Positions 48,301-57,017 of a stretch of 64,000 nt of DNA are shown here, piece after piece. Both the position numbers and the translations under genes were made by a program. Under the pieces are notes generated by a model. That model made no database searches. It saw only the letters and a list, made by a program, of their open reading frames with translations, and was not told the origin of the DNA. The DNA is taken from NCBI GenBank assembly GCA_018378775.1, contig JAGZWV010000008.1:1-64000 (forward strand), in the 5' to 3' direction. The DNA is from Collinsella sp. (lineage in GTDB: Bacteria > Actinomycetota > Coriobacteriia > Coriobacteriales > Coriobacteriaceae). Within the stretch, counting starts at the first letter, position 1, and each line of letters starts with the position of its first letter.

Positions 48301-51300
48301 CGCAGACAAGATGCCCGCGGGCTATAAGCTGACCGGCCGCAAGCAGGGTACCACGAATCTGACCGGCGCAGGCGATAGTATCACCGGTGAGATCGAGAAG
48401 CAAAAACCCGACGGCACGTTGGCCGAAGCCAACAAGCTGGTGTTCACAAACACCTACAAGGCGGAAGCTAGCGACGAACTGACCCCGCAGGTAACGAAGA
48501 AGGTCTCCGGTGTTGAGAGCACGGAGAAGGCGTTCTCGTTCACGCTGACCGCCACGGAAGAGACGCAGAAGCAGATCGATGATGATGACCTCAAAGTCTC
48601 GGATGCTCTGGCGGGCAATGAGCATGCCGAGTCCAAGGCCACGAGTGGCAAGATCATCAAGGACAAGGGCCAGACGGTCGACTTCTCCGGCATGAAGTTC
48701 AACAAGGCCGGTACGTACACGTTCACGCTCACCGAGGCGCACGACGCCGACGACGACGCGGCGGTGGACGGCGTGCAGAACTCCGGCTGGACGATGGACG
48801 CCTCGACCTATACCGTCACGGTGAGGGTCGAGGATAAGAACGCCAAGCTGACTGTCACAGGCGTGACGGTGGAGAAGAGCGGCGATGACAAGCGCGAGAC
48901 GCTTGAGGTCAAGAACGGCAAGGTGAACCTCGCCACCTTCAACAACAGCTATGCTGCGAAGGGTTCCGTGACCCTGGCGGCGAAGAAGCAATTTACGGGC
49001 GGCACCCTTGAGAACCAGCAGTTCTCATTCCAGGTGAAGGAGGGCGATAAGGTTGTCGCCGAAGAAAAGAACGATGCCAATGGCGACATCACCTTCCCGG
49101 CCATTGATTACACCGAGGCTGGTGAGCACGACTACGCCATCAAGGAGGTCGAAGGCACCGACCCGACTATCGTTTACGACGGCAAGACGGTGAAAGTGCA
49201 CGTTAGCGTCACCGATAACAAGAACGGCACGCTGAGCGCGACCGCCACCTACGACGGCAAGGCCGACGCTCCGACCTTCACCAACTCGAAGCCGACGGCC
49301 GACGCCACTATCGAGGCGACGAAGACCCTCAAGGGCAAGGACCTGACGGCTGGTGCGTTCACTTTCGGCCTATATCAAGGCGACACGTCCACGGGTAATC
49401 CCGTCAAGATCGTCCAGAACGACAAGGAGGGCAAGATCAATCTTGCCCTCACCGGTCTGACCATCGGCGAGTACGACTACAAACTCAAGGAGGAGAACGC
49501 CGGTGCCGATCCGACTATCACCTACGACACCAAGGCGGTGAAGGTTCACGTCTCGGTGAAGGCGGAGGGCGACAAGGCGAAGGCGACCGTCACCTATGAC
49601 GGCAAGAACGATGCCCCGACCTTCACTAACAAGTACCAGCCCGCCGAGACCTCGGTGGCGCTCACGGCGAAGAAGGCCTATGTGAAGCCCGACAACACGC
49701 CGGCCACGCTCAAGGGCGGCGAGTTCACCTTCGACCTGTACGAGGGCGACCTGACGGCTGAGCAGCTGAAGGGCAAGCAACCCATCCGGAGCGCCAAGAA
49801 CAGCGAGGACGGCACCGTCACCTTCCCGGCCATCGACTACACCAAGGCCGGCGAGTACAAATACACCGTCGCGGAACAGGAGGGCGACCTGTCCCACGTG
49901 ACCTACGACGCTACGGTGCACCATGCCGTGGTGAAGGTCATGGACAATGCCGGCAAGCTGGACGCCGCTGTTACCTACGATGGTGACAAGGCCAATGCCC
50001 CCACCTTCACGAACACCTACACCGCAAAGGGATCCGTGGAGCTGACGGCGACCAAGATCGTTGCGGTCGCGCCGGGCTTCACGCACGACACCAAGCTGAA
50101 GGGCGGCGAATACACGTTCGAGCTGAAGGACGCCGACGGCAAGGTGCTCGGCACCACGACGAACAAGGCCGATGGCACGGTGAAGTTCACGCGCAAGTTC
50201 ACGCTCTCCAACCTGGGCGGCGCTGCGAGCAAGGACTTCACCTACACCATCGCGGAGAAGCCGGGCACGGAGCCGGGCATGGTCTACGACACCCATGCGC
50301 TCATCTACAAGGTGACGGTCGCGGACGATGGCACCGGCTCGCTGACGGCCACACCGCAGGTAACGAGTGGAGACAAGACCTTCACGAACACGTACCACCC
50401 GAAGGAGACCTCGGTAACGCTCAAGGCGACGAAGCGCTTCACGGGTGGCGAGCTCGCAGGGGGCGACTTCACGTTCCAGCTGCTCGACAAGGATGGCAAC
50501 GTGATCCAGACCGTCCAGAATGACAAGGACGGCAAGGTCGCCTTCCAGGCAATCAGCTACGACACGCCGGGCGATCACGACTACACCATCAAGGAGGTTG
50601 CCGGCAACGACCCGACCGTCGTGTACGACACGAAGGACGTGAAGGTCCACATCAAGGTCTCCGATGAGAAGGGCGAGCTAAAGGCGACCGCCACCTACGA
50701 CGGCGAGGCCGACGTTCCGACCTTCACCAACTCGAAGCCGACGACGGACGTTACCGTCGAGGCGACGAAGATCCTCACGGGCAAGGACCTGACGGCCGAC
50801 GCGTTTACCTTCGGCCTGTACGACCAGGCCGGCAACGAGGTCGCCAAGGGCACCAACGACCGGGGCGGCAAGGTCGAGCTGGCCGTCAAGAACCTGAACC
50901 TGGGCGAGTACGACTACACGCTCAAGGAGGAGAAAGCCGGCCAGACCGTCGACGGCGTGGCCTACGACGCCAAGGAAGTCAAGGTCCACGTCAAGGTAGA
51001 GCAGAACCAGGGCGACAACAACAAGACGAAGGTGACCGTCACCTATGACGGTGCCGCTACGGCTTCCACCTTCAACAACACCTACGACGCAAAGGGTTCC
51101 GTAACCCTGACGGCGACCAAGACCATCAAGGTTGCGGACGGCTTCGACCACACGACGAAGCCCGCGGACGGCGAGTTTACCTTCGACCTGAAGGACGCTG
51201 CCGGCAACGTGCTCGACACCGCAAAGAACGATGCAAACGGCAAGGTCAGCTTCACGCGCGAGTTCCAGCTCTCCGACTTGGACGGCGCCGCGAGCAAGGA

Positions 51301-53506
51301 CTTCACCTACACCATCGTGGAGCAGCCGGGCGCGGAGCCGGGCATGGTCTATGACAGCCATCCCCTCACCTATACGGTGACGGTCACGGACGGCGGGAAC
51401 GGAGCACTGAATGCGAAGGCGATCGTGACGAGCGCATCCGGCTCGGATACCTTCACCAACACCTACCAGCCGGCCGCGACCGGCCTGGCCCTCGGTGCGA
51501 AGAAGAGCTATGTGAAGAAGGACGACAACACGCCGATCGTCCCCAAGTGCGGCGAGTTCACCTTCGATGTGTACGAGGGCAACCTGACGGCTGAGCAGCT
51601 TGCCGGGGCCAAGCCCGTCCGGACCGCGACCAACGGCGCGGACGGAAGTGTTAACTTCGACGCCTTCTCCTACGCGAAGCCGGGCACGCACGAGTACACC
51701 ATCGTGGAGCGGAAGGGTGATCTGGCCTACGTGACCTACGACGCCGCGGTGCACCATGCCGTGGTGACGGTTGCGGACAATGCCGGCACGCTGCAGGCGA
51801 GCGTCGCCTACGACGGCACGAATGTCACGAAGCCCAGCTTCACCAACACCTATGAGGCACAGGCGACGGACTCCGGCGCGATCGCCCTCACCAAGAGCGT
51901 TGACGTGCACGACGGCAGCTATCAGCTAAAGGCGGGAGACTTCGCCTTCGAGCTGGTGGGGTCTGACGGCTCGGTGATCCAGACCCAGAAGAACGATGCG
52001 CACGGCAAGGTTGCCTTCGACAAGCTGACCTTCGACCATGCGGGCACCTTTACCTACACGGTCCGCGAGGTGCAGCCGACGGGGGACGCGCCGGGCGTGC
52101 CGGGCGTGACCTACACCGGCAAGACGTACACCCTGACCTACGTGGTGAAGGACAACAACGACGGCAAGCTGGTGGTAGAGAACTCCACGGTGAAGCCGAG
52201 CGAGGGCACCGAGAACGGCGTCACCCCCAACACCATGACGTTTGCGAACAGCTACCAGCCGGGCGCGACCTCCTACCAGATCTCCGGCACCAAGGTGCTT
52301 GAGAATACCGATTCGGCCACCATGCGGACGCCCGCCGATGGCGAGTTCACGTTCGCGCTGATTGACGTGGCCACCGGGCAGGAGATCGACCGGACCACGA
52401 ACGTGGGTAACGCGTTTACCTTCAAGGCCATCTCGTACACTGCGACTGGTTCGCATGCGTACCAGGTGAAGGAGGTTGCGGGCCAAGATGGCACCATCAC
52501 TTACAGCGATGCGGTGTTGGATGTGACGGTGAGCGTGACCGACGACGGCAGCGGCCAGCTGACCGCGACGGCGAACAAGACGGCTGCGGATCTGACCTTC
52601 ACCAACATCTACACGCCGACGGCAACGACGGCGACGATTACCGGAACGAAGGCTCTGACCGGCCGCGACTTGGCCGAGGGTGAGTTCTCCTTCGACCTGA
52701 AGGACGCCGACGGTAACGTGGTGCAGACGGTGCAGAACGGCGCCGACGGCACGTTTGGCTTCGCGCCGCTGCAGCTGGACAAGGTGGGGACGTACGTCTA
52801 CACCGTGTCCGAGCGGGCAGGGGCGACGGCGAACGGCGTCACCTACGACACGACGGTCTTTACCGCGACGGTGACGGTGACGGAGAATGCGGAGACGCAC
52901 GCGCTGGAGGCGCAGGTTGCCTACAGCAAGGGCGGCAAGGCTGCGGATGCGGTGGCATTCAGCAACAGCTACGCGCCGGCCGCGACTGAGGTGAAGCTGG
53001 GGGCCTCCAAGGTGCTGAGCGGCAAGGACCTAAAGGAATGGCAGTTCTCCTTCCAGCTGAAGGATGCCGATGGCAAAGTGCTGCAGACCGCCAAGAACGC
53101 GGCAGGCGGCACGGTGGGCTTCGAGGCGATCTCGTACGACAAGCCCGGGACATACACCTACAGCATCTCCGAGGTGGACGACGGTCAGAAGAACGTGACG
53201 TACGACGCGGCCGAGCACCAGGTAACGGTGATGGTGACGGACGACGGCGCGGGCCATCTGGTGGCGACGGTAACCTATGACGGTGACGTGGCGCCGGTGT
53301 TCAAGAACACGTACACGCCGCCGACCACCCCGCCGGTCAACCCGCCGACGGAGCCGCCCACCAACTCACCGGTGTCGAAGGAGGAGAAGCCGGGTCTGCC
53401 GAACATGGGCGATACCAGCTTGTCGCCGATGGCCCTGGGTGGCATCGCGGGCGGCGCAGTGGTGCTGATCGCCACAGGTGTGATCCTGCGGCGCCGGAAC
53501 CGGTAG
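45311..53506 (+). CDS. Giant pilin-like adhesin (2731 aa): fibro-slime head, SpaA-type and 14 isopeptide-type repeats, sorting signal
   Basis: The signal peptide is YAIVLALAIALTASFFLPL with AEA cleavage. A fibro-slime/PA14-like head (45430-46380) has FAGDDDVWVFIDDVLVGDIG. Two SpaA/Cna-B-like domains follow (YYLLKETRVPEGYR, YFLKEVSAPKGFL). Fourteen Ig-like pilin isopeptide modules of 110-130 residues (48040-53314) mostly end in TFTNTY or similar. The C-terminus is a Pro/Thr linker, LPNMGD (L at residue 2696), a membrane helix and RRRNR. LPNMG departs from LPXTG at the fourth position. It would be sortase-anchored; no sortase or other pilin gene is in the window. ATG 45311 has a weak RBS, while the stronger start at 45201 is out of frame by one G. 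Confidence 0.9.
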   Translation: MSCGRRRGLRSVSPYAIVLALAIALTASFFLPLRAEAAISDHTVPTISPSGTTINLFDYWVNPDDHLSVSGSGGVNADHKFQFNDGKGDGPLNQWTGGTSPRPGIVNNTLSDGYPKLSEALGDESLDYLFDSSAQTGKTSHFGVTGLLKVQGGYYVYDSSENYAAYNADKNAFDIYDTWGIGNSSHQGQFFPFDAADEVFNEENGWLVQNGITADNTGNSSYNGGKPVNHHFGLSMSTRFVQPNGGLTNDDKPMTFEFAGDDDVWVFIDDVLVGDIGGIHDRASLSIDFQTGDIKVNGNNDGTLLSKYRAANKDTTSGFAGNTFKDSTNHTLKFFYLERGALYSNMGLKFNLVTVPESDIIKFDQDGKFVQGAEFKLYKTDKDFKTEGKLLGSGTTDEAGHLTLTNDDDNGVINFDDLYNKNHGNKYYLLKETRVPEGYRSSLTATGGSMQLEYVPASAENGAGGVIINRGGMDADSVVWKTGAFAGAKETITAPVNVYKANDDLTKSDETVNLDSGILFAVVLKRDKSAGTGIKDQNNWYAVSGDPSTGMGYTLAEKPSKAGAIEAAKKDLYAFTLNTSGQYQVEIQNLPGDISKYYYLLSGDARKDAEYTVAIYHTMASSIGDATPENTVHVYSDDIADGTNFKRQFATRLLVTNIQNRLFVQKTDTEGKPVDGAKFALYTSRQVTTDANGKVVLKGEQTPYDTLTTGSVGNPVPLEGAGIFPNTSAGNRPLVNGTYFLKEVSAPKGFLLNDTLTKVIVDDYGVHADAGTDDDGVSTFVGPGALMKSLGQFGAEGDIDNTLTWIKGQRQTSDGTLDGNDNLSWNNDAKGGEDEVHLKYGANGRMYQYGPTEEGKPYRLETETGWIRMGITQDVSGDTNAKGARANLDDMNLNALFTGATCVRVANEREASLEVTKKVALPDGLAGNKDAEFTFKFTVPEGKTYKAAVFKNAGAGKQAGDVFDLKNGDTHAIKADETIRVYGLGEGDEYAVRELTGADKMPAGYKLTGRKQGTTNLTGAGDSITGEIEKQKPDGTLAEANKLVFTNTYKAEASDELTPQVTKKVSGVESTEKAFSFTLTATEETQKQIDDDDLKVSDALAGNEHAESKATSGKIIKDKGQTVDFSGMKFNKAGTYTFTLTEAHDADDDAAVDGVQNSGWTMDASTYTVTVRVEDKNAKLTVTGVTVEKSGDDKRETLEVKNGKVNLATFNNSYAAKGSVTLAAKKQFTGGTLENQQFSFQVKEGDKVVAEEKNDANGDITFPAIDYTEAGEHDYAIKEVEGTDPTIVYDGKTVKVHVSVTDNKNGTLSATATYDGKADAPTFTNSKPTADATIEATKTLKGKDLTAGAFTFGLYQGDTSTGNPVKIVQNDKEGKINLALTGLTIGEYDYKLKEENAGADPTITYDTKAVKVHVSVKAEGDKAKATVTYDGKNDAPTFTNKYQPAETSVALTAKKAYVKPDNTPATLKGGEFTFDLYEGDLTAEQLKGKQPIRSAKNSEDGTVTFPAIDYTKAGEYKYTVAEQEGDLSHVTYDATVHHAVVKVMDNAGKLDAAVTYDGDKANAPTFTNTYTAKGSVELTATKIVAVAPGFTHDTKLKGGEYTFELKDADGKVLGTTTNKADGTVKFTRKFTLSNLGGAASKDFTYTIAEKPGTEPGMVYDTHALIYKVTVADDGTGSLTATPQVTSGDKTFTNTYHPKETSVTLKATKRFTGGELAGGDFTFQLLDKDGNVIQTVQNDKDGKVAFQAISYDTPGDHDYTIKEVAGNDPTVVYDTKDVKVHIKVSDEKGELKATATYDGEADVPTFTNSKPTTDVTVEATKILTGKDLTADAFTFGLYDQAGNEVAKGTNDRGGKVELAVKNLNLGEYDYTLKEEKAGQTVDGVAYDAKEVKVHVKVEQNQGDNNKTKVTVTYDGAATASTFNNTYDAKGSVTLTATKTIKVADGFDHTTKPADGEFTFDLKDAAGNVLDTAKNDANGKVSFTREFQLSDLDGAASKDFTYTIVEQPGAEPGMVYDSHPLTYTVTVTDGGNGALNAKAIVTSASGSDTFTNTYQPAATGLALGAKKSYVKKDDNTPIVPKCGEFTFDVYEGNLTAEQLAGAKPVRTATNGADGSVNFDAFSYAKPGTHEYTIVERKGDLAYVTYDAAVHHAVVTVADNAGTLQASVAYDGTNVTKPSFTNTYEAQATDSGAIALTKSVDVHDGSYQLKAGDFAFELVGSDGSVIQTQKNDAHGKVAFDKLTFDHAGTFTYTVREVQPTGDAPGVPGVTYTGKTYTLTYVVKDNNDGKLVVENSTVKPSEGTENGVTPNTMTFANSYQPGATSYQISGTKVLENTDSATMRTPADGEFTFALIDVATGQEIDRTTNVGNAFTFKAISYTATGSHAYQVKEVAGQDGTITYSDAVLDVTVSVTDDGSGQLTATANKTAADLTFTNIYTPTATTATITGTKALTGRDLAEGEFSFDLKDADGNVVQTVQNGADGTFGFAPLQLDKVGTYVYTVSERAGATANGVTYDTTVFTATVTVTENAETHALEAQVAYSKGGKAADAVAFSNSYAPAATEVKLGASKVLSGKDLKEWQFSFQLKDADGKVLQTAKNAAGGTVGFEAISYDKPGTYTYSISEVDDGQKNVTYDAAEHQVTVMVTDDGAGHLVATVTYDGDVAPVFKNTYTPPTTPPVNPPTEPPTNSPVSKEEKPGLPNMGDTSLSPMALGGIAGGAVVLIATGVILRRRNR

Positions 53507-53534
53507 CTGCGGCGGCCGAGAAGGGCTTTGATTG

Positions 53535-53572
53535 AGGGCGGGTGGTCGCAGGGCGCGGCCGCCCGCCCTTTT
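53535..53572 (+). terminator. Rho-independent terminator of the adhesin gene
   Basis: AGGGCGGGTGG (53535-53545) pairs with CCGCCCGCCCT (53559-53569) with one mismatch, ending in TTTT. It stands 29 bases after the adhesin stop. Confidence 0.85.
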
Positions 53573-53652
53573 CGGTGAAAGGCTATGTTAGCCCGCCGTT
53601 TGCACGCGATTATGATTCTGCAGCTCCTAAGCGCGCCGCGCCCTCTAGAAGT

Positions 53653-53762
53653 CCGGAAAAGCTGCACGAAGCGGCTATCTTGACCCGGAAAAGCTGCAAA
53701 TCTAGGCCAAATACACCCGGAAAAGCTGCAAAAGTTGGTAAAATCCATCCTGAAAAGCTGTA
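53653..53762 (+). promoter_or_regulatory. Four direct repeats at exactly 32-base period upstream of a DUF4143 ATPase
   Basis: CCGGAAAAGCTGCA begins at 53653, 53685 and 53717, and a variant CCTGAAAAGCTGTA at 53749. Each start is exactly 32 bases after the previous one, and the 18-base intervals differ. The last copy ends 15 bases before the ATPase start at 53778. Even phasing of about three helical turns implies cooperative binding by a protein on one face of the DNA. Compare the three palindromes at 34586-34668. Confidence 0.75.
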
Positions 53763-53777
53763 AACAGCAGGTGAAGG

Positions 53778-55103
53778 ATGGTGCGTTGTGTGCTGAAGCG
53801 AAAGATGCTCGACACCCTCCGTTCGTGGCGGGCGGAAAAGGGCGCCGAATGCCTTCTCATCAAGGGCGCGCGACAGGTTGGCAAGTCGTACATAGTCGCC
53901 GAGTTCGGGCGGCAGGACTACGAAAGCTTCATCTCCATAGACTTCATTGGGTCCCCGGACCTTAAGCGGGTGTTCGATGGCCCAATCGATGCCGACTCGA
54001 TCTACCGGCAGATATCGCTCGTCGTGCCCGGCGTGCGCTTTGTTCCAGGACGAACGCTTCTTTTCCTCGACGAGATTCAGGAGTGCCCGCGTGCTCGCGC
54101 TGCGCTTAAGTATCTCGCTCTCGACGGCAGGTGCGATGTCGTTGCGTCGGGCTCGCTTCTGGGCATTCGGTTCAAGGAGGAGGCTGCGCTCGCCTCCATT
54201 CCCGTTGGGTACGAGCGAGAGGTCGAAATGGGCCCCCTCGATTTCGAGGAGTACCTTTGGGCGCGCGGGTATGGGGAGGACGATATCGCCAATTTGCGGG
54301 AATACTATGAGTCGTTGATGCCCGTGCCCGTTGCGGTGAATCAGAAGATGATGCAGATGCTGCGCGAGTACCTCGCGGTCGGCGGTATGCCTGCGGTGGT
54401 GGACGCCTTTGCGCGGACGGGCAACTTCGCCGTTGCTTTCGACGAGCAAAGCAGGCTGCTCGCCTCGTATCTCGACGACGTGGCTCGATACGCGCAAGCC
54501 CCCGAGCGCGGGCGTGCGCGGGCGTGCTTTGAATCGTTGCCGCGCCAGCTCGCAAAGGAGAATACGAAGTTCCAGTATTCCGTGGTCGAGAACAGGGGAA
54601 CGGCGCGCAAATTTGGCTCGTCCGTGGATTGGCTCGTGGGAGCAGGTATGGTGCGACGGTGCCAGTCGGTGAGCGCCGCCCAATTCCCTCTTGCCGCCTA
54701 TGAAGACGGGACGAAGTTTCGCCTCTATGCTGTCGATACGGGCGTGCTCATGGCCATGTACGGCTTCGAAATGCTGGAGGCGGTGGTGAACAACAAGCTC
54801 GCGGGTCCCATGAAAGGCGGCCTCTACGAGAACCTGGTCGCCTGCATGCTTTCGGCGCGGGGTGTGGCTCTGCGTTATTGGCGGTCGCAGAAGGGCGATA
54901 GGGAAATAGAGTTTCTCGTCGACTCGCCCGACGCGAGCGTTGTGCCCATTGAGGTGAAGGCCTCGCGCGGATCTACGGTATCGCTCAACGACATGCTCGA
55001 GCGGCAGGACGTGAACCTTGGGTACAAGCTGATAGACGGTAACGTCGGCCGAGACGGCAAAAAGGTGACGCTTCCGCTATATATGGCCATGTTCTTGAAG
55101 TAG
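53778..55103 (+). CDS. AAA_14/DUF4143 ATPase, second copy
   Basis: A 441-residue ATPase with Walker A LLIKGARQVGKSYIVAEF, Walker B TLLFLDEIQECPRA and sensor I DVVASGSLLG. The conserved MGPLDFEEYLWARG and YLAVGGMPAVVDAFAR segments follow. DUF4143 at the C-terminus has RLYAVDTGVLMAMYG, then a nuclease-like DREIEFLVDS...VVPIEVKAS core. It shares architecture with the protein at 33195-34565 but differs widely in sequence, so they are not a recent duplication. AGGTGAAGG abuts ATG 53778; ATG 53805 is an alternative. Role unknown; both copies have phased repeats upstream. Confidence 0.88.
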   Translation: MVRCVLKRKMLDTLRSWRAEKGAECLLIKGARQVGKSYIVAEFGRQDYESFISIDFIGSPDLKRVFDGPIDADSIYRQISLVVPGVRFVPGRTLLFLDEIQECPRARAALKYLALDGRCDVVASGSLLGIRFKEEAALASIPVGYEREVEMGPLDFEEYLWARGYGEDDIANLREYYESLMPVPVAVNQKMMQMLREYLAVGGMPAVVDAFARTGNFAVAFDEQSRLLASYLDDVARYAQAPERGRARACFESLPRQLAKENTKFQYSVVENRGTARKFGSSVDWLVGAGMVRRCQSVSAAQFPLAAYEDGTKFRLYAVDTGVLMAMYGFEMLEAVVNNKLAGPMKGGLYENLVACMLSARGVALRYWRSQKGDREIEFLVDSPDASVVPIEVKASRGSTVSLNDMLERQDVNLGYKLIDGNVGRDGKKVTLPLYMAMFLK

Positions 55104-55334
55104 AGCCTTGCGTTGGCGGACTGACCCTTTGTCGCATTCCGTGCGGGTTATATGCAGGTATGCCTGCGCACGCTATCATGTATGGGTTAGACCGCAACTA
55201 TGTACCTCATACGCGAAGGGATGCGCATGTATCTGAAGATCGACATGTTCTAGCCGGGCTTACCCCCGCAGTGGCGCTGCGCGCCCCATCAACTCTGCCG
55301 ATTTTCACCTTCACGCACATAAAGGAGTCCCGCC

Positions 55335-56402
55335 ATGCGCGACAAGCTCGAAAAGATCATCAAGGCCTACGAGGAGCTCGAGAAGAAGCTCTCCGACCCG
55401 GCCGTCGCCTCCGACATCAAGGAGTTCACGCGCCTCAACAAGGAGTACGCGCACCAGTCCGACCTCATCGCCGCCTCGCGCGAGTACATTGGCGCGCTCG
55501 ATGACATCGAGGCCGCCAAGGAGATGCTCCGCGACACCACCGATGCGGACGAGAAGGAGATGCTCCAGATGGACATCTCCGAGAACGAGGAGAAGCTTCC
55601 CCAGCTCGAGGAAGACATCAAGTACATGCTCATCCCGAGCGACCCTAACGACGACAAGAACACCATCGTCGAGATCCGCTCCGCCGCCGGCGGCGACGAG
55701 GCCGCCATCTTTGCCGGCGATCTGTACAAGATGTATCAGCGTTTCTGCGAGTCGCGCGGCTGGAAGACCACCGTGCTCGACTCCAGCCCCAGCGAGGCTG
55801 GCGGCTTTAAGTCCATCGAATTCAAGGTCGAGGGCGACCGCGTCTACTCCGTCATGAAGTTCGAGTCCGGCGTGCACCGCGTCCAACGCGTCCCCAAGAC
55901 CGAGTCCCAGGGCCGTATCCAGACCTCTACGGCAACCGTCGCCGTACTTCCCGAGGCCGAGGAGATCGACGTCCAGATCAACCAGTCCGACCTGCGCATC
56001 GACACCTACTGCGCTTCGGGCCCTGGCGGTCAGTGCGTTAACACCACCTACTCTGCCGTGCGCATCACCCACCTGCCCACCAACACCGTGGTGCAGTCGC
56101 AGGAGCAGCGCTCCCAGATTCAGAATCGCGAGGTCTGCATGCAGATGCTGCGCGCCCGTCTGTACGAGATGGAGCTCGAGAAGCAGCAGGCCGAGCTCGG
56201 CGCCGAGCGTCAGAGCCAGATCGGCCACGGCAACCGTTCCGAGAAGATTCGTACCTACAACCAGCCCCAGGATCGCGTGACCGATCACCGCATCGGCTTC
56301 AACTCCACCTACAACGGCGTGCTTCTGGGTGACCAGCTCGGCACCGTCATCGAGGCCCTCGCCGCCGCCGAGCGAGCCGAGAAGCTGGCACAGGCCGTTT
56401 AG
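55335..56402 (+). CDS. prfA: Peptide chain release factor 1
   Basis: A 355-residue RF1, which reads UAA and UAG and triggers peptide release. The GGQ loop is CASGPGGQCVNTTYSAVRIT and the RF1 domain 2 region has EIRSAAGGDEAAIFAGDLYKMY and HRVQRVPKTESQGRIQTS. The length is standard. AAAGGAG lies eight bases before ATG 55335. The 230-base gap before it (55104-55334) has a possible -10 TATCAT at about 55172 but no other recognisable feature. A structured element (copy B) starts at its stop codon, and prmC, whose product methylates the GGQ glutamine, is the next gene. Confidence 0.97.
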   Translation: MRDKLEKIIKAYEELEKKLSDPAVASDIKEFTRLNKEYAHQSDLIAASREYIGALDDIEAAKEMLRDTTDADEKEMLQMDISENEEKLPQLEEDIKYMLIPSDPNDDKNTIVEIRSAAGGDEAAIFAGDLYKMYQRFCESRGWKTTVLDSSPSEAGGFKSIEFKVEGDRVYSVMKFESGVHRVQRVPKTESQGRIQTSTATVAVLPEAEEIDVQINQSDLRIDTYCASGPGGQCVNTTYSAVRITHLPTNTVVQSQEQRSQIQNREVCMQMLRARLYEMELEKQQAELGAERQSQIGHGNRSEKIRTYNQPQDRVTDHRIGFNSTYNGVLLGDQLGTVIEALAAAERAEKLAQAV

Positions 56403-56552
56403 GTTACGGCGTTCTACGAACGCCGTAACCGGCCGACGCTGCGCGCCACCCAGAACGACAATTTGTCATTCAAAAGGCAAGGCATGACCAGAAGGTCTAT
56501 GCCTTGCCTTTTTCATGCCAACTTGTTCGTTCTGGGCGGCGCTCGCTGTCCG
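56403..56552 (+). repeat. Structured intergenic element, copy B (after prfA)
   Basis: It begins right after the stop with hairpin GTTACGGCGTT (56403-56413) / AACGCCGTAAC (56419-56429). CCGACGCTGC follows, then a long stem GCGCCACCCAGAACGACAA (56443-56461) pairing with TTGTTCGTTCTGGGCGGCGC (56523-56542). The enclosed hairpin GGCAAGGCAT / ATGCCTTGCC with TTTTT is itself a good terminator. Layout and the short conserved blocks match copy A after queA (29845). Confidence 0.7.
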
Positions 56553-56608
56553 TCCTCTACCTACGGCGTTGTCTTGCTCCGGATGCGGCAGTTAGTGGTA
56601 GTCATTCT

Positions 56609-56639
56609 GATCCGTAGGGGACGGAGGAAAACGGATCAT
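56609..56639 (+). repeat. 31-base dispersed repeat, intergenic copy
   Basis: Same segment as 44772-44802 with two substitutions; here the ends give the fuller inverted repeat TGATCCGT / ACGGATCA. Located 56 bases past the structured element. Confidence 0.8.
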
Positions 56640-57017
56640 TTTGGTAAATTGCTATGTGGGTTTATTTAGGTTGACTTGGTAGTCTATGGGCCATTTACCT
56701 GCTTAAAGCGTCGGTCGATTACCAAAATAATGCTCAAAAAATCGTCCAAGAAGTCGCGAGCCATTTTTTGACGCGTCGTGCGTCAAGTGATTTGGCAAGT
56801 GTTTGGTTGGATATTGGTCAGTTTTGGGGCCACCTTGCCAAAAGCTTGACGGATGCAAATCTAGACGTCGACAAATGAGCACTTCGATTGCGCCGCGAGC
56901 AAAAATCTGGGCTGATTCTCGATAATCGCTTCCAATCGTCCCTTACCGCGTGCCACCCTCGCGTACAATCTGCTCCGACATTCACGCGCCGCCTGGCGCT
57001 CAAGAGGGGAGGACCCC
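56640..57017. other. Non-coding gap upstream of prmC
   Basis: About 380 AT-richer bases without an ORF. An inverted pair GGTAAAT (56643-56649) / ATTTACC (56693-56699) and a further TTACCAAAA near 56719 occur. A -10-like TACAAT at 56964-56969 precedes the GAGGGGAGGACCCC ribosome binding site of prmC by about 40 bases and is the best promoter candidate. Nothing else recognised. Confidence 0.4.

Noticed and set aside
53653..53762. The four 32-base-period units as a mini-CRISPR array
   Set aside because: The repeat is only 14 bases and the intervals 18, too short for known arrays, and it abuts a gene start; operator array is simpler.
55104..55334. Possible leader peptide (ATG near 55227) or RNA gene before prfA
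   Set aside because: An eight-codon frame with a weak RBS and no convincing fold; not enough support.
56463..56669. A 68-codon plus-strand frame after prfA
   Set aside because: It runs through the structured element and the 31-base repeat; no RBS, and the sequence is explained by the hairpins.
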